Position numbers and translations under genes: made by a program
The notes under the pieces: model-generated
What the model was told of the DNA's origin: nothing
The model's input: only the letters and a program-made list of their open reading frames with translations
Database searches by the model: none
NCBI RefSeq assembly: GCF_021869535.1
Contig: NW_026262701.1
Span: forward strand, 42,163,278-42,227,277
Length of the DNA stretch: 64,000 bases
Direction of reading: 5' to 3'
From: Mytilus californianus
Lineage: Eukaryota; Mollusca; Bivalvia; Mytilida; Mytilidae
Part shown: in pieces, positions 11,252-22,407 of the stretch
How the letters are laid out: the number at the start of each line of letters is the position of its first letter
Numbering within the stretch: position 1 is the first letter of the stretch

Positions 11252-12751
11252 TTTATTAAGGCCCCGCCGAATGGCGGACGCCCTATAGTGATCAGTCTGT
11301 CCGTCCGTCCATCCGTAACAGATTGTGTCCGCTCTATATCTAGAGAACCGTTATGATTTCAAAGTTTATATTGACATGTATATTAACCAACACCAGAGGG
11401 TGTGTCATAATTTATGTACAACTTCCTAGGTCAAAGGTCAAGGTCAAAAACTTTGGTTTTAGTTGACAACCCCATGTCCTATGGTAAAAATCGTTTCCGC
11501 TCTATATCTTGAGAACCGTTATCCTTTCAAAGTTTATACTTGACATGTATATAAACCAACACCAGAGGGTGTGTCATAATTTATGTACAACTTCCTAGGT
11601 CAAAGGTCAAGGTCAAAAACTTTGGTTTCAGCTGACAACCCCATGTCTAATGATAAAGATACACATTTTTTACCACACATTATTCACAGCGGGGCCCACA
11701 GAGATGGCTCCCATCTCAATGATATCTAGTTTATCCTCGGGTTTCTATGTACTCTTTGACAAACATGATTTTTTGCGGCCCATCCAACACCATGAACATC
11801 TGAAAACAGTTTATGGAATGGGTAAAAAGGGTTAATTTTTAAGAATTGTTAAATCAAAAATGGGAAAACGCAAGGTGTGAGGGAACATGCAAATTTTGTA
11901 AATTGGAATGTTAAAAAAAAAAAATAAGAATATGGAAAAATAGACACCAAAAAATTTAGGGAGTTATGGAAAAGTCAGTATTATGTTTAGTTTTATATGT
12001 ATTGTCTATCATTTGTTGTTTCTAATGTATTGGTCTTTTATTGGGCAATGTATGAAAAATATATGTTGAAGAACCTAGCCCGTAATTATAAATTATGTAA
12101 TTCATTGACCGCTCCCGACATGTGTAACTTCAAAGCATAGTTTAGCGGCGATCGATGTCTTTCAAAATTACTGCACTTTTCTTGTATCCCTGGTGCTTTC
12201 GACTTGAGAACCGTCGTAGACAAGCATCGCACAAGTTGGCACTCCGAGGCAGGTAGGGAGCAAAAAAGTGAACTTTGGTTTATTTTTAGCAATAGTACCG
12301 CTTAAGTCGACGCTAGGGGCCGTCTTGACCTTGTAGGATATGAATGATTCGTTCATTGTTGAAGACCCTACTTCAACTGTCAAGATGAAGAACAGGAATA
12401 AAAGCCCTGTTCATTGATAACTTTTTATTTTTTTCTATGTATTGTGTGCGATTTTGTCCCATGTACATTTACTCCATATCCTTTATTTTCTCTTATGAAT
12501 ACTGACCCATGTCACTCCTCAATGAAGGGTCTTGCTGGCTTAAGTCCAATATCTCGAAAATGAAAAGTAAAAAAAAATGAAAGGGAGCTTCCCCTAATGT
12601 TACTAAGTGTTGTGCTAAAATTTCTTTTAAAATCTGTCGGAGTAAATTTGAGTTATCCTACGACATAGAAAGTGTAGACGGACGGATGAAAAGACGGGCA
12701 GAGTGATTACTATAATAGGGCACCCACCAAAAGTCGACAGGCCATAATAAA
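11252..12751. mobile_element. Family-D element: inverted ends, hairpin and 160-bp tandem units
   Basis: The ends TTTATTAAGGCC...GACGCCCTATAGTGATC and the complement of ...GATTACTATAATAGGGCACC...GGCCATAATAAAG match over about 45 bp with gaps. A small hairpin CCGCC-GAAT-GGCGG sits at the left end. Two tandem units of about 160 bp follow (landmark TCCGCTCTATATCT at 11328 and 11488). The centre-right holds the candidate coding remnant at 12168-12410. It lies entirely inside the 4-kb TA-flanked element. Confidence 0.6.
12168..12410 (-). pseudogene. Short secreted-like open frame inside nested transposons, unrecognised
   Basis: Reading minus from 12410, an 80-codon frame opens right after a TGA. 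It begins with a hydrophobic core (LLFLFFILTVEVGSS) like a signal peptide, then a polar region and a two-cysteine patch (LPTCLGVPTCAML), and stops at 12168. The stretch is more GC-rich and codon-like than its surroundings. There is no in-frame ATG ahead of the hydrophobic part; an out-of-frame ATG lies at 12414, so a one- or two-base frameshift may have broken the start. A second frame continues past the stop (ends ILKDIDRR), hinting at another frameshift. It could be a decayed small secreted-peptide gene carried by the element, or chance. Confidence 0.3.
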
Positions 12752-14764
12752 GACGTAGTGCTGGAGATTGTGGTCACGCATGATGATACGCTATTGGCGT
12801 TCGTTGCATTTCGTTACATATATACTTTTTTCTATATAATGCCTGTTCTCTGACCAATAATGGCATCGGATTTGATCCGACTGGCAAAAGGATACCAGCG
12901 TGTGTAGAACATGCATACCTAGTTCTGTGCCTTAGATGAAATGTCTAAAACACAACAGGTTAACGATAGGTGCAAAGGATGATTAATTACTAACATTAAT
13001 TCGTCCATGCAGGTAAAAAAAAAAAAAAAAACGTGAGGCATACGTCGTTCACATGAGAAAATTACCGAACCAAATATGGAAGATGCAGGTGATACAGTTT
13101 CACCCGAGGAGGAGGATGAGGACGAGGAAGAGCTTATCAAAACTTTTTAGATATTAAATAGGTTACATTTGAATTTTTATATGATTACAAAGCTTTTAGT
13201 TTATGATTATTTCATAACTAAAGAAAATAAGTTTTTGATTACCAAAGCAAATATTTAATGATTATGTGATTATGCTGGCAAAAATTTGGTGATTATGCGA
13301 TTACTGGTATCTCCCCATGAGGGGCCTCGTTTGTTTTTCGATTTGCCACAGACGGATGGACAAACAGACAGACAGACGACTGGATGCACAAAGTCGTTAC
13401 TGTTGGACGCTCACAAAAGTCTAAAGAGGTCTTTAAAACCAATGTATTAGTTACATTATTTCTATCATGTTTTGAAAAAAAAGTTTTATGAAAACATTTC
13501 TTTCAAAAGAATATTCGTGATATCAATAATTTTATCTGTCTCTTCCGCAGTACGAATGTCCAACTCTTTACATCTTATATTTGATTTTCTAGCAATAAAC
13601 ACAATGCTGCTGAATTCATTTCCCTTATCACTTTTCGCATAGTAGTGTTGATACATATTCATGTTTTGATAAACGTATTAATTTCATAAATAAATAGCCA
13701 ATAACATCATTATCAAATAGCCACTCGTCTACGAGACATTGTTGCAATTTCATTCGGGTGATTGTTTTCTGTACATTTTATTTCATTCCATTTGCTTTCG
13801 TAAAATGTCCTAAACATGTAGACATTCTGTAAAGAAAGAGAAATAGATTGGCTTGCCATCCCGGGGATGACGTTTACAGTTTTTGACCTATTGAAGATGT
13901 GTGCAAGTTGCCAACTGGAGTGGAAATCAGACTTGTAAACGCATTATGTTCGTAATATGCAAAATGAAAGCAAATCAAATAAACCCAAATCAAAACTTTA
14001 TTGATATAAATGTATCGGATTGAAACTAATAATGCTAGATTATAAGAGAGTTTTGTTTATTTCCGTCATCATGGTATTGATATATGCCCCACTGCACGTG
14101 TTAGTTGTTCAAAATATCTTGTGTCCGCATTTCGGCTATCATATTATTTTCGGTGGCGAAAATGCGGACACTTGCTTAGTCCTGTTTTGTAATCAAAATT
14201 TAGACAAATCAGTAAAAATAATTAAAAGAAATGTTTCCTTGCATAAAATACGCAATGCTGATCGCTTTTCAACACATAAATTGCCATTCTTACATGAGCA
14301 ACTGTGTATTGAATGTGACACGCTGACTTTGGACCTTTTTCAAAATTTTCCGGTTTTCAAACTTGTTGACATAAGCTATTTATAGCATGCAATTTCAATC
14401 ACATGACATAAAAGTAAATCGTAAGCAATAGACACAATAACTTTATTGCAACAAAATAGAGATTCAATAGTAAACAAAACACCTTATTTCTTATATCTAT
14501 TTTATTTCAATTTTTCATAATTTTATTGAAAAGTGAGATATTCGTTTTCCGTCCGCATATCGGCGCTGTCCGCAATTAGGCGATTTTCCCCTAATCAATG
14601 TTTAAAAGTCAACAATATGTGCTAATATTAGAATTTCAAGTGTTATTCGGTCATTACAAGTGTTATTCGGATATTAACGGTGTTATACGGTCATTCGAGG
14701 TACTGGCAAGTCAACTCACCCCATTGCCATTGGCAAAACTCCCCATTTTAAAATTGCTCCACTC

Positions 14765-15908
14765 TTGTTTAGGGAGCTACCATTAGATCTTTATGGGAAA
14801 GGGGGCTTTGACGAAATTGTCTGTCGTCATCGTCTGTCATTGTAAACTATTTCAAAAATCTTCTCCTCTGAAACTACTGGGCCAAATACCTTCAAACTTT
14901 AGCTAAATGTTCCTTAGGGTATCTAGTTTATAAATTGTATCCGAAGTTTTGATCACTGACAAACATGGCCGCCATGGCTAAAAATTGAACATAGGGGTCA
15001 AATGCAGTTTTTGGCATATATCTCAAAAACTAAAGCTTTTAGAGCAAATCTGACATGGGGTAAAATTTTTCAATTGGTCAAGATCTATCAGCTCTGAAAT
15101 TTTCAGACGAATTGAAAATTCCATTGTTGGGTTGCTGCCACCGAATTGGTAGTTTTAACAAAATTTTGCAGTTTTTTGTTATTATTTTGAATATTATTAT
15201 AGATAAATATAAACTGTAAGCAGCAATAATGTTCAGCAAAGTAAGATCTACAAAAAAGTTAATACGACCATAATTGTCAATTGACCCCTTAAGGAGTTGT
15301 TGCCCTTTAAAGACAATTTTACACAATTTGTTCAAGTTTGCTAACATTTAAAAATCTTCTCCTCTGAAACTACTGGGCCAATTACCTTCAAACTTTAACT
15401 AAATGTTCCTTAGGGTATCTTGTTTATAAATTGTATCCGAAGTTTGTATCCATCGACAAACATGGCCGCCATGGCTAAAAATAGAACATAAGGGTCAAAT
15501 GCAGTTTTTGGCATATATCTCAAAAACTAAAGCTTTTAGAGCAAATCTGACATGGGGTAAAATTGTTTAACTTGTCAAGATCCATCGGCCCTGAAATTAT
15601 CAGACGAATGGAACAATCCATTGTTGGGTTGCTGCCACCGAATTGGTAGTTTTAACAAAATTTTGCAGTTTTTTGTTATTATTTTGAATATTATTATAGA
15701 TATATATAAACTGTAAGCAGCAATAATGTTCAGCAAAGTAAGATCTACAAAAAAGTTAATATGACCAAAATTGTCAATTGACCCCTTAAGGAGTTATTGC
15801 CCTTTAAAGACAATTATAAACAATTTGTTCATTAAGTTTGCTAACATTTAAAAATCTTCTCCTCTGAAATACAGGTGAGCGATTCAGGCTCTTGAGAGCC
15901 TCTTGTTT
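14765..15908 (+). mobile_element. Family-B element with two ~498-bp tandem units
   Basis: The landmark AAAAATCTTCTCCTCTGAAA starts at 14854, 15350 and 15850, giving two full units and a third start. The right end is CAGGTGAGCGATTC followed by the hairpin AGGCTCTTGAGAGCCT. The left edge shares a GGGAGCTACCATT word with the foldback at 55.58 kb. There is no protein-coding capacity; the minus frame at 15078-15347 is repeat-derived. Confidence 0.75.
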
Positions 15909-16178
15909 ATTCAAAAACCTGATAAATTTTTAGATGTTTTGTAGATGTTTATATCAAAATATTTTTATTTTCATAAATAAAAATTCAGGAATTATTAAAT
16001 GAAATATTGTTTTAAATTGATTTAATGATTAATTATTAAATGTTAATTATGTATGATTACTGCTAATTGGTATTTATACACAGCCTAATTTGGTGTTATT
16101 GTTGAGTGTTTAAAAATCATGATTGTTGTCATGGTTGTTTTAACTTGCTTTGATGTAAATAATGCATGTATTAAGCTT
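15909..16178. other. No recognised feature
   Basis: AT-rich spacer between the family-B element and a MITE. Confidence 0.4.
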
Positions 16179-16345
16179 GGTATGCAGTCTTCACGCTGAA
16201 CCACAGGCCCAGCAGCCCAGGCTTGTAAAATTGCTCTCGGGCCTGTAAAAATCATATCTACAGGCCAACAGAATCTAACTAAAATTTTCCCAAAATTGAG
16301 CTCTGGGCCTGTAGATTTTAAAGTTCATCGTGAAGACTGGGTATG
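16179..16345. mobile_element. 155-bp foldback MITE with GGTATG direct repeats
   Basis: The element spans 16185-16339 with inverted ends CAGTCTTCACGCTGAAC and CAGTCTTCACGATGAAC (complement of the right end). Inner words ACAGGCCCAG/CTGGGCCTGT pair as well. It is flanked by GGTATG (16179-16184 and 16340-16345), extendable to 7 of 8 bases. CAG termini and an approximately 8-bp duplication suggest a hAT-derived MITE. Confidence 0.75.
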
Positions 16346-16369
16346 AGTAAAACTTTGAAGTTATGGGGT

Positions 16370-16960
16370 TTTATTCATTAAACATGTTAAAAAAGGGGGA
16401 TTTTCCAGTTTTCGGATAATAACTCAAAAACACTTTCACCAATTTGCAAGAAACTTTGGTAATTGTTTATATCTACTGTAAATTCAGAAACTATTGCGAT
16501 GTTTTTATTATTGCGAAAAATGCGACAGGGTTATAATCGCAATAATTTAAACTCGCATTTTTAAATTTTTTATATGAATTAAGCAGGATTTTTCTCAATA
16601 TCGCAAACATTAAAATCACATTTTAGTCTAAAAGGACAAAATCGCAATAATAAATGCACGCAATAATTTCTGAATTTACAGTATTGTCGTAAGCTCCCTT
16701 TCGATTTTTATTAATTTTAGATTTTATGTTTCAGAGTTATGTGATTTTATTCATAAAAAAGGGGGGATTTTCATATTTCAGAAAATGCTTTGAGCAGTTA
16801 TCATGAAACTTTGGTGACTGGTTAATATATCTATTAAGATAACCTCCCTTTAGTTTTTCATGAATGTCTGATTATGACATTGAAAAGTTATTGAACTTTA
16901 TTCTTTGAATAAGCGATGGGTGTATCATGTGCTCATGGCGCAGCTGTCTATTTATTTTGG
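16370..16960 (-). mobile_element. Family-F tandem-core element, reversed, two units
   Basis: Units share 'ttttccagttttcggataataactc', 'accaatttgcaagaaactttgg' and 'agctccctttcg' with the complement of the four-unit family-F element at 35.36-36.33 kb. The terminal part GCGCAGCTG near 16938 matches its end. One unit is split by the MITE at 16476-16681. Confidence 0.65.
16474..16683. mobile_element. MITE with TA duplication and visible empty site
   Basis: The inverted ends CTGTAAATTCAGAAACTATT and its complement (AATAATTTCTGAATTTACAG) are flanked by TA on both sides. Uninterrupted family-F units read 'gtttatatctattgatgtgagctccc' in the same orientation. The element therefore sits exactly at a TA of that sequence and duplicated it. 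Interior words TTGCGA/TCGCAATAAT repeat. Tc1/mariner-type targeting; non-coding. Confidence 0.85.
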
Positions 16961-16986
16961 GCCAGGTTTTCAAATTGGTCTACATG

Positions 16987-17201
16987 CAGGGGTTCAAATT
17001 TGCTTTAAAAAATGAAAGGTCCTGGACTATTTGAAATTTTCAGTCCAGTGAAAGGTCCTCCATAAGAAATTTAATGGTTCTGTTTAAAGCATATGATCTG
17101 TGTTAAGAATGGTAGGTTCTTGACTTGTAATTTAAAAATAAAAAGTCCCCTCCTAGAAAAGACAGGTCCCTGACCTCAGACTTGCACTATTTTGAACCCC
17201 T
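16987..17201. mobile_element. MITE with CAGGGGTTCAAA ends, about 7-bp duplication
   Basis: The ends CAGGGGTTCAAATTTG and the complement of TTTTGAACCCCT are inverted. Inside, 'aggtcctggact' and 'agtccagtgaaaggtcct' pair. Flanks read CTACATG and CTACATA. A related uninterrupted sequence near 57885 ('caaattggtctacatt') shows the site without the element. Probably hAT-type, with one terminal base decayed. Confidence 0.6.
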
Positions 17202-18589
17202 ACATAAATAAAAGGTTCAAAGGGACAAAAATTAACTTTATTTTTTTCTTCATTGTTCTTAGCAACTTCTATGACTTCAATCCATTGCTTTTTGATATTT
17301 GATAATACAAGTTTAATATTAGTAAAAAATAATTCTTATGCAATTCGTTGGTTATGATAATTTTCATATGACTTTGACATATATATATTTTGAAGAGGTA
17401 AATTCCACGTTCTACCAGTCCGTAACTAAGAAAGCCACCATTTTGAATTCTGATTTATTTTGGTATGTAATTTCTCACAAATTAAACATGAAAGTCACAT
17501 TTTGTGTCTCAAAATGTGCACAAAATGTTCTTTTTGTCAACGTTGAAACCATTCTGAAGTGTACGAAAGGTATAAATAAAATGTACGTCTAGAGTTTTAT
17601 GTTTGACATCATGAGTATACATATGACGTCACATTGTTTAGTTGCTAAAGACAATGCAACAGTTTCGCGGACTTTTTCATTTATTTCATTTTACGCCAAA
17701 ATATTTGTTAAATGGTATTTATTTTAATATGCTGCATTAGAATGTAGATAACTGTATTGTATTTTAAGCTTGGCCTTTGTTAAACTTGATTTTACTGTCA
17801 CATCACTAGGTAAATACAGATATGATTATCCCCTAAATGTATAAGCTAATTGTTTGCAAAACTCTTTGAATACTTATTATAGTCTTGCATCCACATGCTA
17901 TTAATAAAGTACTGTTTTCTCCCTTTCAGCAGAACATTGTAATACTACAAATGGACAGAGGAGTTGACTATTGATAGTGACTGATAATGGACTGGAGTAA
18001 CCTAGGGTCCAATGACTCCATGCCTGACAGTCCATGTGTACATGTATGTCAACAGCCAATTCTAAGTAACCTTAAACATATATATACAAAAGACCTAAAA
18101 TAATAGTATGTGCATCTATGGAGACTTATATGTCATTGTTATCACACAGTGTTGTGTGGCTTCATTACTGATTAGAGACTACTCAGATTATCCTTTACTT
18201 TAAGTTCAAATATAATGTATATACATGTACTCAATGATTATGACTTGCCTCCATTTAACTTGTAATAATTAGTTATGATGCAGGATCCAACAAAAAGCAT
18301 ATTTTTTTTTTACCTACATTTTATGCGTCAGTCTCACTGATTTATTAAGTACCTTGTAAATGTATATGGATATATGTATGAATTTAAATTGTGATACTTA
18401 GTTTTGAGTCTTGCACATATATACATCATTGTACATTGTCATAGGAGTTAAGATTACTTTGATCGCTGTCAGACAATGACAGAGTGTTTTGAACATTGCT
18501 TCATAATGTTGATCAGATTACCTTATTAAATTAATAAAATGTTATTGTCACAGAATGAAATTTTTAGTATTTTAGAAATAAGGTCTTAC
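17202..18589. other. No confirmed feature
   Basis: The first part (to 17250) continues sequence shared with 57.9 kb. The rest is AT-rich and includes an 84-codon unrecognised plus frame (17338-17592). A possible splice acceptor (CTCCCTTTCAG, ending 17929) is followed by 15 codons and a stop at 17974, with AATAAA near 18533. This is treated as a speculative finding, not a gene. Confidence 0.35.
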
Positions 18590-18721
18590 AATGTATGGTA
18601 GGATTGTCAATGAGAAAACTTTCCATTAGTCGAAGAGGATTAAAAAAATTTAGGTCACTGTATGACCTTCAACAATGAACAAAACCATACTATATAGTCA
18701 GCTGTAAAAGATCCTGACAAA
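18590..18721 (+). repeat. R1 fragment
   Basis: Diverged R1 text: 'attgtcaatgagaaaact', 'aggtcactgtatgaccttcaacaatgaacaaaaccatac' and 'agtcagctgtaaaagatcctga'. Confidence 0.65.
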
Positions 18722-19124
18722 GTGAGCAACAATCCAATCCAAAAAACTAGTGATGTTCCAATTACCATGTGCAGTATTGGTTATAATATAAAAATATCAC
18801 TTGTTTTCTCTCTCTATACCAAGGGAGAACTGTATAGCCAATTTATTTTTATTGGAAAGCAGTGCATCAGGTTCAGATTTTATATAATAATCACAGGAAT
18901 TTTAATTTTCAGAATTAGCTCCTCAGATGTAAGTGGAAGGGAAGCTATATACATTATATGTTTAAATGAAATTAACAACAGGATTAGATATTGAGGAGAT
19001 CCTATAGCTACAGTATATATAAATGTAACTGGTATGTATTTGTTACAGTATTTAATTTCCAAATGGTATAACAAAAGTACTGAATTCCAAGGCAATTTCA
19101 AAAAATTTGTAAGGGTTAGGCAGA
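18722..19124. other. No recognised feature
   Basis: AT-rich. Overlapping 73-90-codon frames on the two strands are mutually exclusive and show no domain. Confidence 0.4.
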
Positions 19125-19766
19125 ACCCAGTGTCTCGCCTACTTTTGCTGTTAATCGCAGGCTCAACAAAAATGAGGAAAGAAGTTAATAAAAATATTCC
19201 TTTCGATACTATCTTTTGATTGTAAGAAGCTTCTGTCCAAGTTTGGTAAAAATCCAGGATGGTTTATGAATCAAATAAATGTTTTAAATCTTTAACTGCA
19301 GACTGTATGTAATGTTAACTGGAAGAAAAACTAAGTCCATTTATAAGTAAAGTACGGATGAACAGGTACACAATTTTAACAAAATTTCCTTCTAGATACT
19401 AGCTTTTGATCATAAACAAGCTTCTGTCCAAGATTGGTAAAAATCCAGGATAGTTTAAGAAAGTTATTAAAATTTAAAAAACTTTAACCACAGAGTGAAT
19501 GTAATGTTTCCTGGCATAAAAACTAAGTCCATTTATAAGTAAAATAAGGAAAAACAGAATTTTTTTTTACAAAATTTACTTCTGGATACTTTCTTATGAT
19601 CATACACAAGCTTCAGTCCAAGTTTGTTAGAAACCAGGATAGTTTAAGAAATTTATTAAAATTTCAAAAACTTTAACCACAGAGTGAATATTTGTGGACG
19701 CTGCAGACGACGGAATGTAGGATCGCTTTGTCTCGCTTTTTCAACAAAAGTCGAAGGCTAGACAAA
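19125..19766 (+). mobile_element. Family-E element, three ~190-bp tandem units
   Basis: The landmark AAGCTTCTGTCCAAG recurs near 19227, 19418 and 19608 (the last with one change). The left edge has GTGTCTCGCCTACTTTTG. The right edge reads TTGTCTCGCTTTTTCAAC then AAAGTCGAAGGCTAGACAAA, which pair as an imperfect terminal hairpin. Non-coding. Confidence 0.7.
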
Positions 19767-20161
19767 AAGGGAGGTCAATGGTGGTAGCTGCTGGATTTTA
19801 ACATCAAAAAAGTGCTTTTTTAAGTTATTGCCCTTATACTTTGAATAGAAAAAATATGTGCAATAATGGGGACATTGGAACTCTTTTCTTCTATTATAAT
19901 TAATAAATGTATATACAAACAACTGCAACATTACCAAAAAGTTTCAGAACATTTTGACTTTCATCTGAAATGTTTACAAATTCCCGCTTTCATAGCAAAT
20001 TTCAACCATAATGAAACTCCACAGCAGAGGTAATCAAAAAGTAGTGCAGATAAACAATTTGCAGAGCATTTGGAGTTTTGATTTATACCCCTTTAGAAGA
20101 TAAATCACAAATTTTGTAACTAGATGTTTACAGAATGCATAGAGCTATAGACATACCATTT
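19767..20161. other. No recognised feature
   Basis: AT-rich spacer without frames or repeat matches noticed. Confidence 0.4.
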
Positions 20162-20586
20162 TTAGCTCACCTGGCCCAATAGTTTTTGGTTATTATCTTG
20201 AACTTTATAATAGATAGAGATAAACTGTAAACAGCAGTAATGTTCAGCAAAATAAGATTCACAAATAAGTCAACAGGATCAAAATGGTCAATTGACCCCA
20301 TAAGGAGATATTGCACTTTAAAGTCAAATTTAACAATTTTTCGTAAATATTTGTAATCTTTTACAAAAGTCTTCTCCTGAAACAACTGAGACAAATTTGA
20401 CCAAACTTGGCCATAATAAGCATTAGGGTATTTAGTTTAAAAATAGAACATAGGGGGAAAAATGCAGTTTTTGACTTATATTTTTGAAACTAAAGCAAAA
20501 GTATAACGGTTGCATTATTTCATGCATCAATTGTAAAATAAAAAAAATATCAGGTGAGCGACATAGACTCCTTGAAGCCTTTAGTA
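20162..20586 (-). mobile_element. Family-B element, reversed short copy
   Basis: It begins TTAGCTCACCTGGCCCA and ends CAGGTGAGCGACATAGACTC, the two different termini of family B. The interior matches the complement of 34.1-35.16 kb (ataaactgtaaacagcagtaatgttcagcaaaat; gtcaattgacccc). It carries less than one full internal unit. Confidence 0.7.
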
Positions 20587-21104
20587 GGTATTGTAATTTA
20601 ATTGAGGTTAAGACATGTAAGAAAGGGGCTTGAAAAATGAGGAATTGTGTTTCTATAGGCACTTAGTAATCTAGATCTATAATACTAAAATAACAAGGTC
20701 CAATTTGTGAGCCGGCATGACATAAAAATGACGATTCAAAGAATTCAACTTTATATATAACTTATATATATAGGACAATGATGTTGATTAAAAATTACAC
20801 CATTCCAGGCCCATTTGTTTTCCACATAATTATTACTACAAATAATTAACAAGTTCTGGGTTGAAGGGTTCAAAAAGAAAGATTTTGAAAGCAGAGAAAA
20901 CTGTGCACCTAATGACCAGCATGACATTATTAGATGACAAAACGAAAACTTAAAATCCAGGCTAAAAATAATCCTACGGTACTTTGCTTCAGTCACGACC
21001 CCATGATGTCCCATGAGTATTCTAGTATATATTATCTATACAGGTAATGTGTAGTACACATGCATGAATAGAGTTAGTTTTCATTATTAATTTATTTTGA
21101 TAAA
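20587..21104. other. No recognised feature
   Basis: AT-rich. An 87-codon minus frame (20751-21014) has no recognised motif and no supporting signals. Confidence 0.4.
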
Positions 21105-21280
21105 AATGAGAAGATGTAGTATTATTGCCAATGAGACAACTATCAACCAGAGTCCAAATGACTGAATGTTAGCAACTATAGATCACTGTATGAACAGCTT
21201 TCAACAATGAGCAAAACTGATACTGCATCTAGCAAGCTATTAAAGGTCCTGAAATGACAGATGTAAAACAATTCCAATTT
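21105..21280 (+). repeat. R1 fragment
   Basis: Clear R1 text: 'agaagatgtagtattattgccaatgagacaac', 'caacaatgagcaaaactgatac' and 'agcaagctattaaaggtcctgaaatgaca'. A short AT dinucleotide tract follows at about 21354-21370. Confidence 0.75.
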
Positions 21281-21472
21281 ACGTAAAAGACATTAAATGA
21301 AAAATAAATATGATAAACAACAACTATTATATTCCACTCCAGTTGTTCACGCGATATATATATATATATGTAAGTTTGGTAAATCATTGGAGATTAAATT
21401 GATGTTATCATTTTTGCCTGATTGGTAAGCCAATATTTGATGTATGTTTTACAAAAAATATATGCTGTTTTT

Positions 21473-22407
21473 GTCTCGCTTGACGGAGTCAAAAAGCGAG
21501 ACATAGGTATGCTGTTTCTGGTGTTGGTGATGACGGCGGCGTCAACAATGTATTAGTTTGTGATTAGGTCTAGTTTATAGTGAACCACAAGCAGTAAGTC
21601 GAAGATATTTGGTATGCAGTTGTATTAGTTTGGCACATCTCATTACCATGGAGATTATTTGGCCCTGCCCCCTCAGTTATGGTCTATTGACTTTGAAACT
21701 CTTGCTTAGTCTTCATGTATTAGTTTGTGATTTGGTCAGTTTATGGAGAACCACTAGTGGTAAGTTAATTATGATTGGTATGCAGTTGTATAAGCATTGG
21801 CATATCTCATTTCCATGGAGATTATTTGGCCCCGCCCTCTCAGTCATGGTCTATTGACTTCTAAATTTTTGCTTAGTTTTCATGTATTAGTTTGTGACTA
21901 GGTCAGTTTATGGGGAACCACTAGTGGTAAGTTAATGATAATGGGTATGCAGTTGTATACGCATTGGCATATCTCATTTCCATGGAGATTATTTGGCCCT
22001 GCCCCCTCAGTCATGGTCTATTGACTTTGAAACTTTTGCTTAGTTTTCATGTATTAGTTTGTGATTAGGTCGGCTCATGGGAAACCACTAGTGGTAAGTT
22101 AATGATATTTGGTATGCAGTTGTATTAGCATTGGCACATCTCAGTACCATGGAGATTATTTGACCCCGGCCCCTAAGTTATCGTTTATTGACTTTAACAT
22201 TTTCTTAGTTTACATGTATTAGTTTGTGTTTAGGTTTTGCGTTGTATTAGCAATGGCACATCTAATTTCCATGGAGATTGTTTTGCCATGTACCTTCAGT
22301 CATGGTTCATTGACATTGAATATTTGCAAATTTTACATGTTAAAGTGTTGCTATTTTAATTTCAACATTTGCATTATCGAATTTACCAAAAAGCGAGACA
22401 TGTCTCT
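21473..22407 (+). mobile_element. Family-C element, five ~167-bp tandem units with terminal hairpin
   Basis: The left end is a hairpin: TGTCTCGCTTGACGGAGTC pairs with AAAAAGCGAGACA. Units are marked by CCATGGAGATTATTTG near 21646, 21813, 21980, 22147 and 22269; the last is shortened. The right end is AAAAAGCGAGACATGTCTC. The plus frames of 61-82 codons here simply repeat with the unit and are not genes. Confidence 0.8.

Larger units (their letters stand above)
10552..14593. mobile_element. 4.0-kb TIR element with TA target duplication
   Basis: The inverted ends GGGGAAAGTCGGCTAATTGC (10554) and the complement of the right end (GGGGAAAATCGCCTAATTGC) differ at two positions. Both are flanked by TA (10552-10553, 14592-14593). 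The word TGCGGACA recurs near both ends in both orientations (about 10570, 10613, 10757, 10799, 14115, 14161, 14568), as subterminal transposase-binding repeats would. Inside are the family-D element, a 121-codon hydrophobic frame (14020-14385, unrecognised) and no recognisable transposase. TA targeting fits the Tc1/mariner superfamily, but the family is not proven. Confidence 0.7.
10255..14712. mobile_element. Outer foldback element with GAATAACAC-word arms
   Basis: The left arm (about 10255-10396) carries three CGAATAACAC words and ends ACATTGATTA. The right arm (14594-14712) is its inverted copy (TAATCAATG, then GTGTTATTCGG words). If the 4-kb element between them is removed at its TA, a small foldback remains, so the foldback was the target. 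No coding content of its own. Confidence 0.65.

Noticed and set aside
13076..13150. Short acidic frame (MEDAGDTVSPEEEDEDEEEL)
   Set aside because: Only 25 codons from its ATG, with a TGA shortly upstream; the GAG/GAC run looks like simple sequence (poly-Ser on the other strand).
14020..14385. 121-codon plus frame inside the 4-kb TA-flanked element
   Set aside because: No catalytic motif or transposase similarity is visible. It includes the TGCGGACA repeats, so it overlaps element control sequence rather than a gene.
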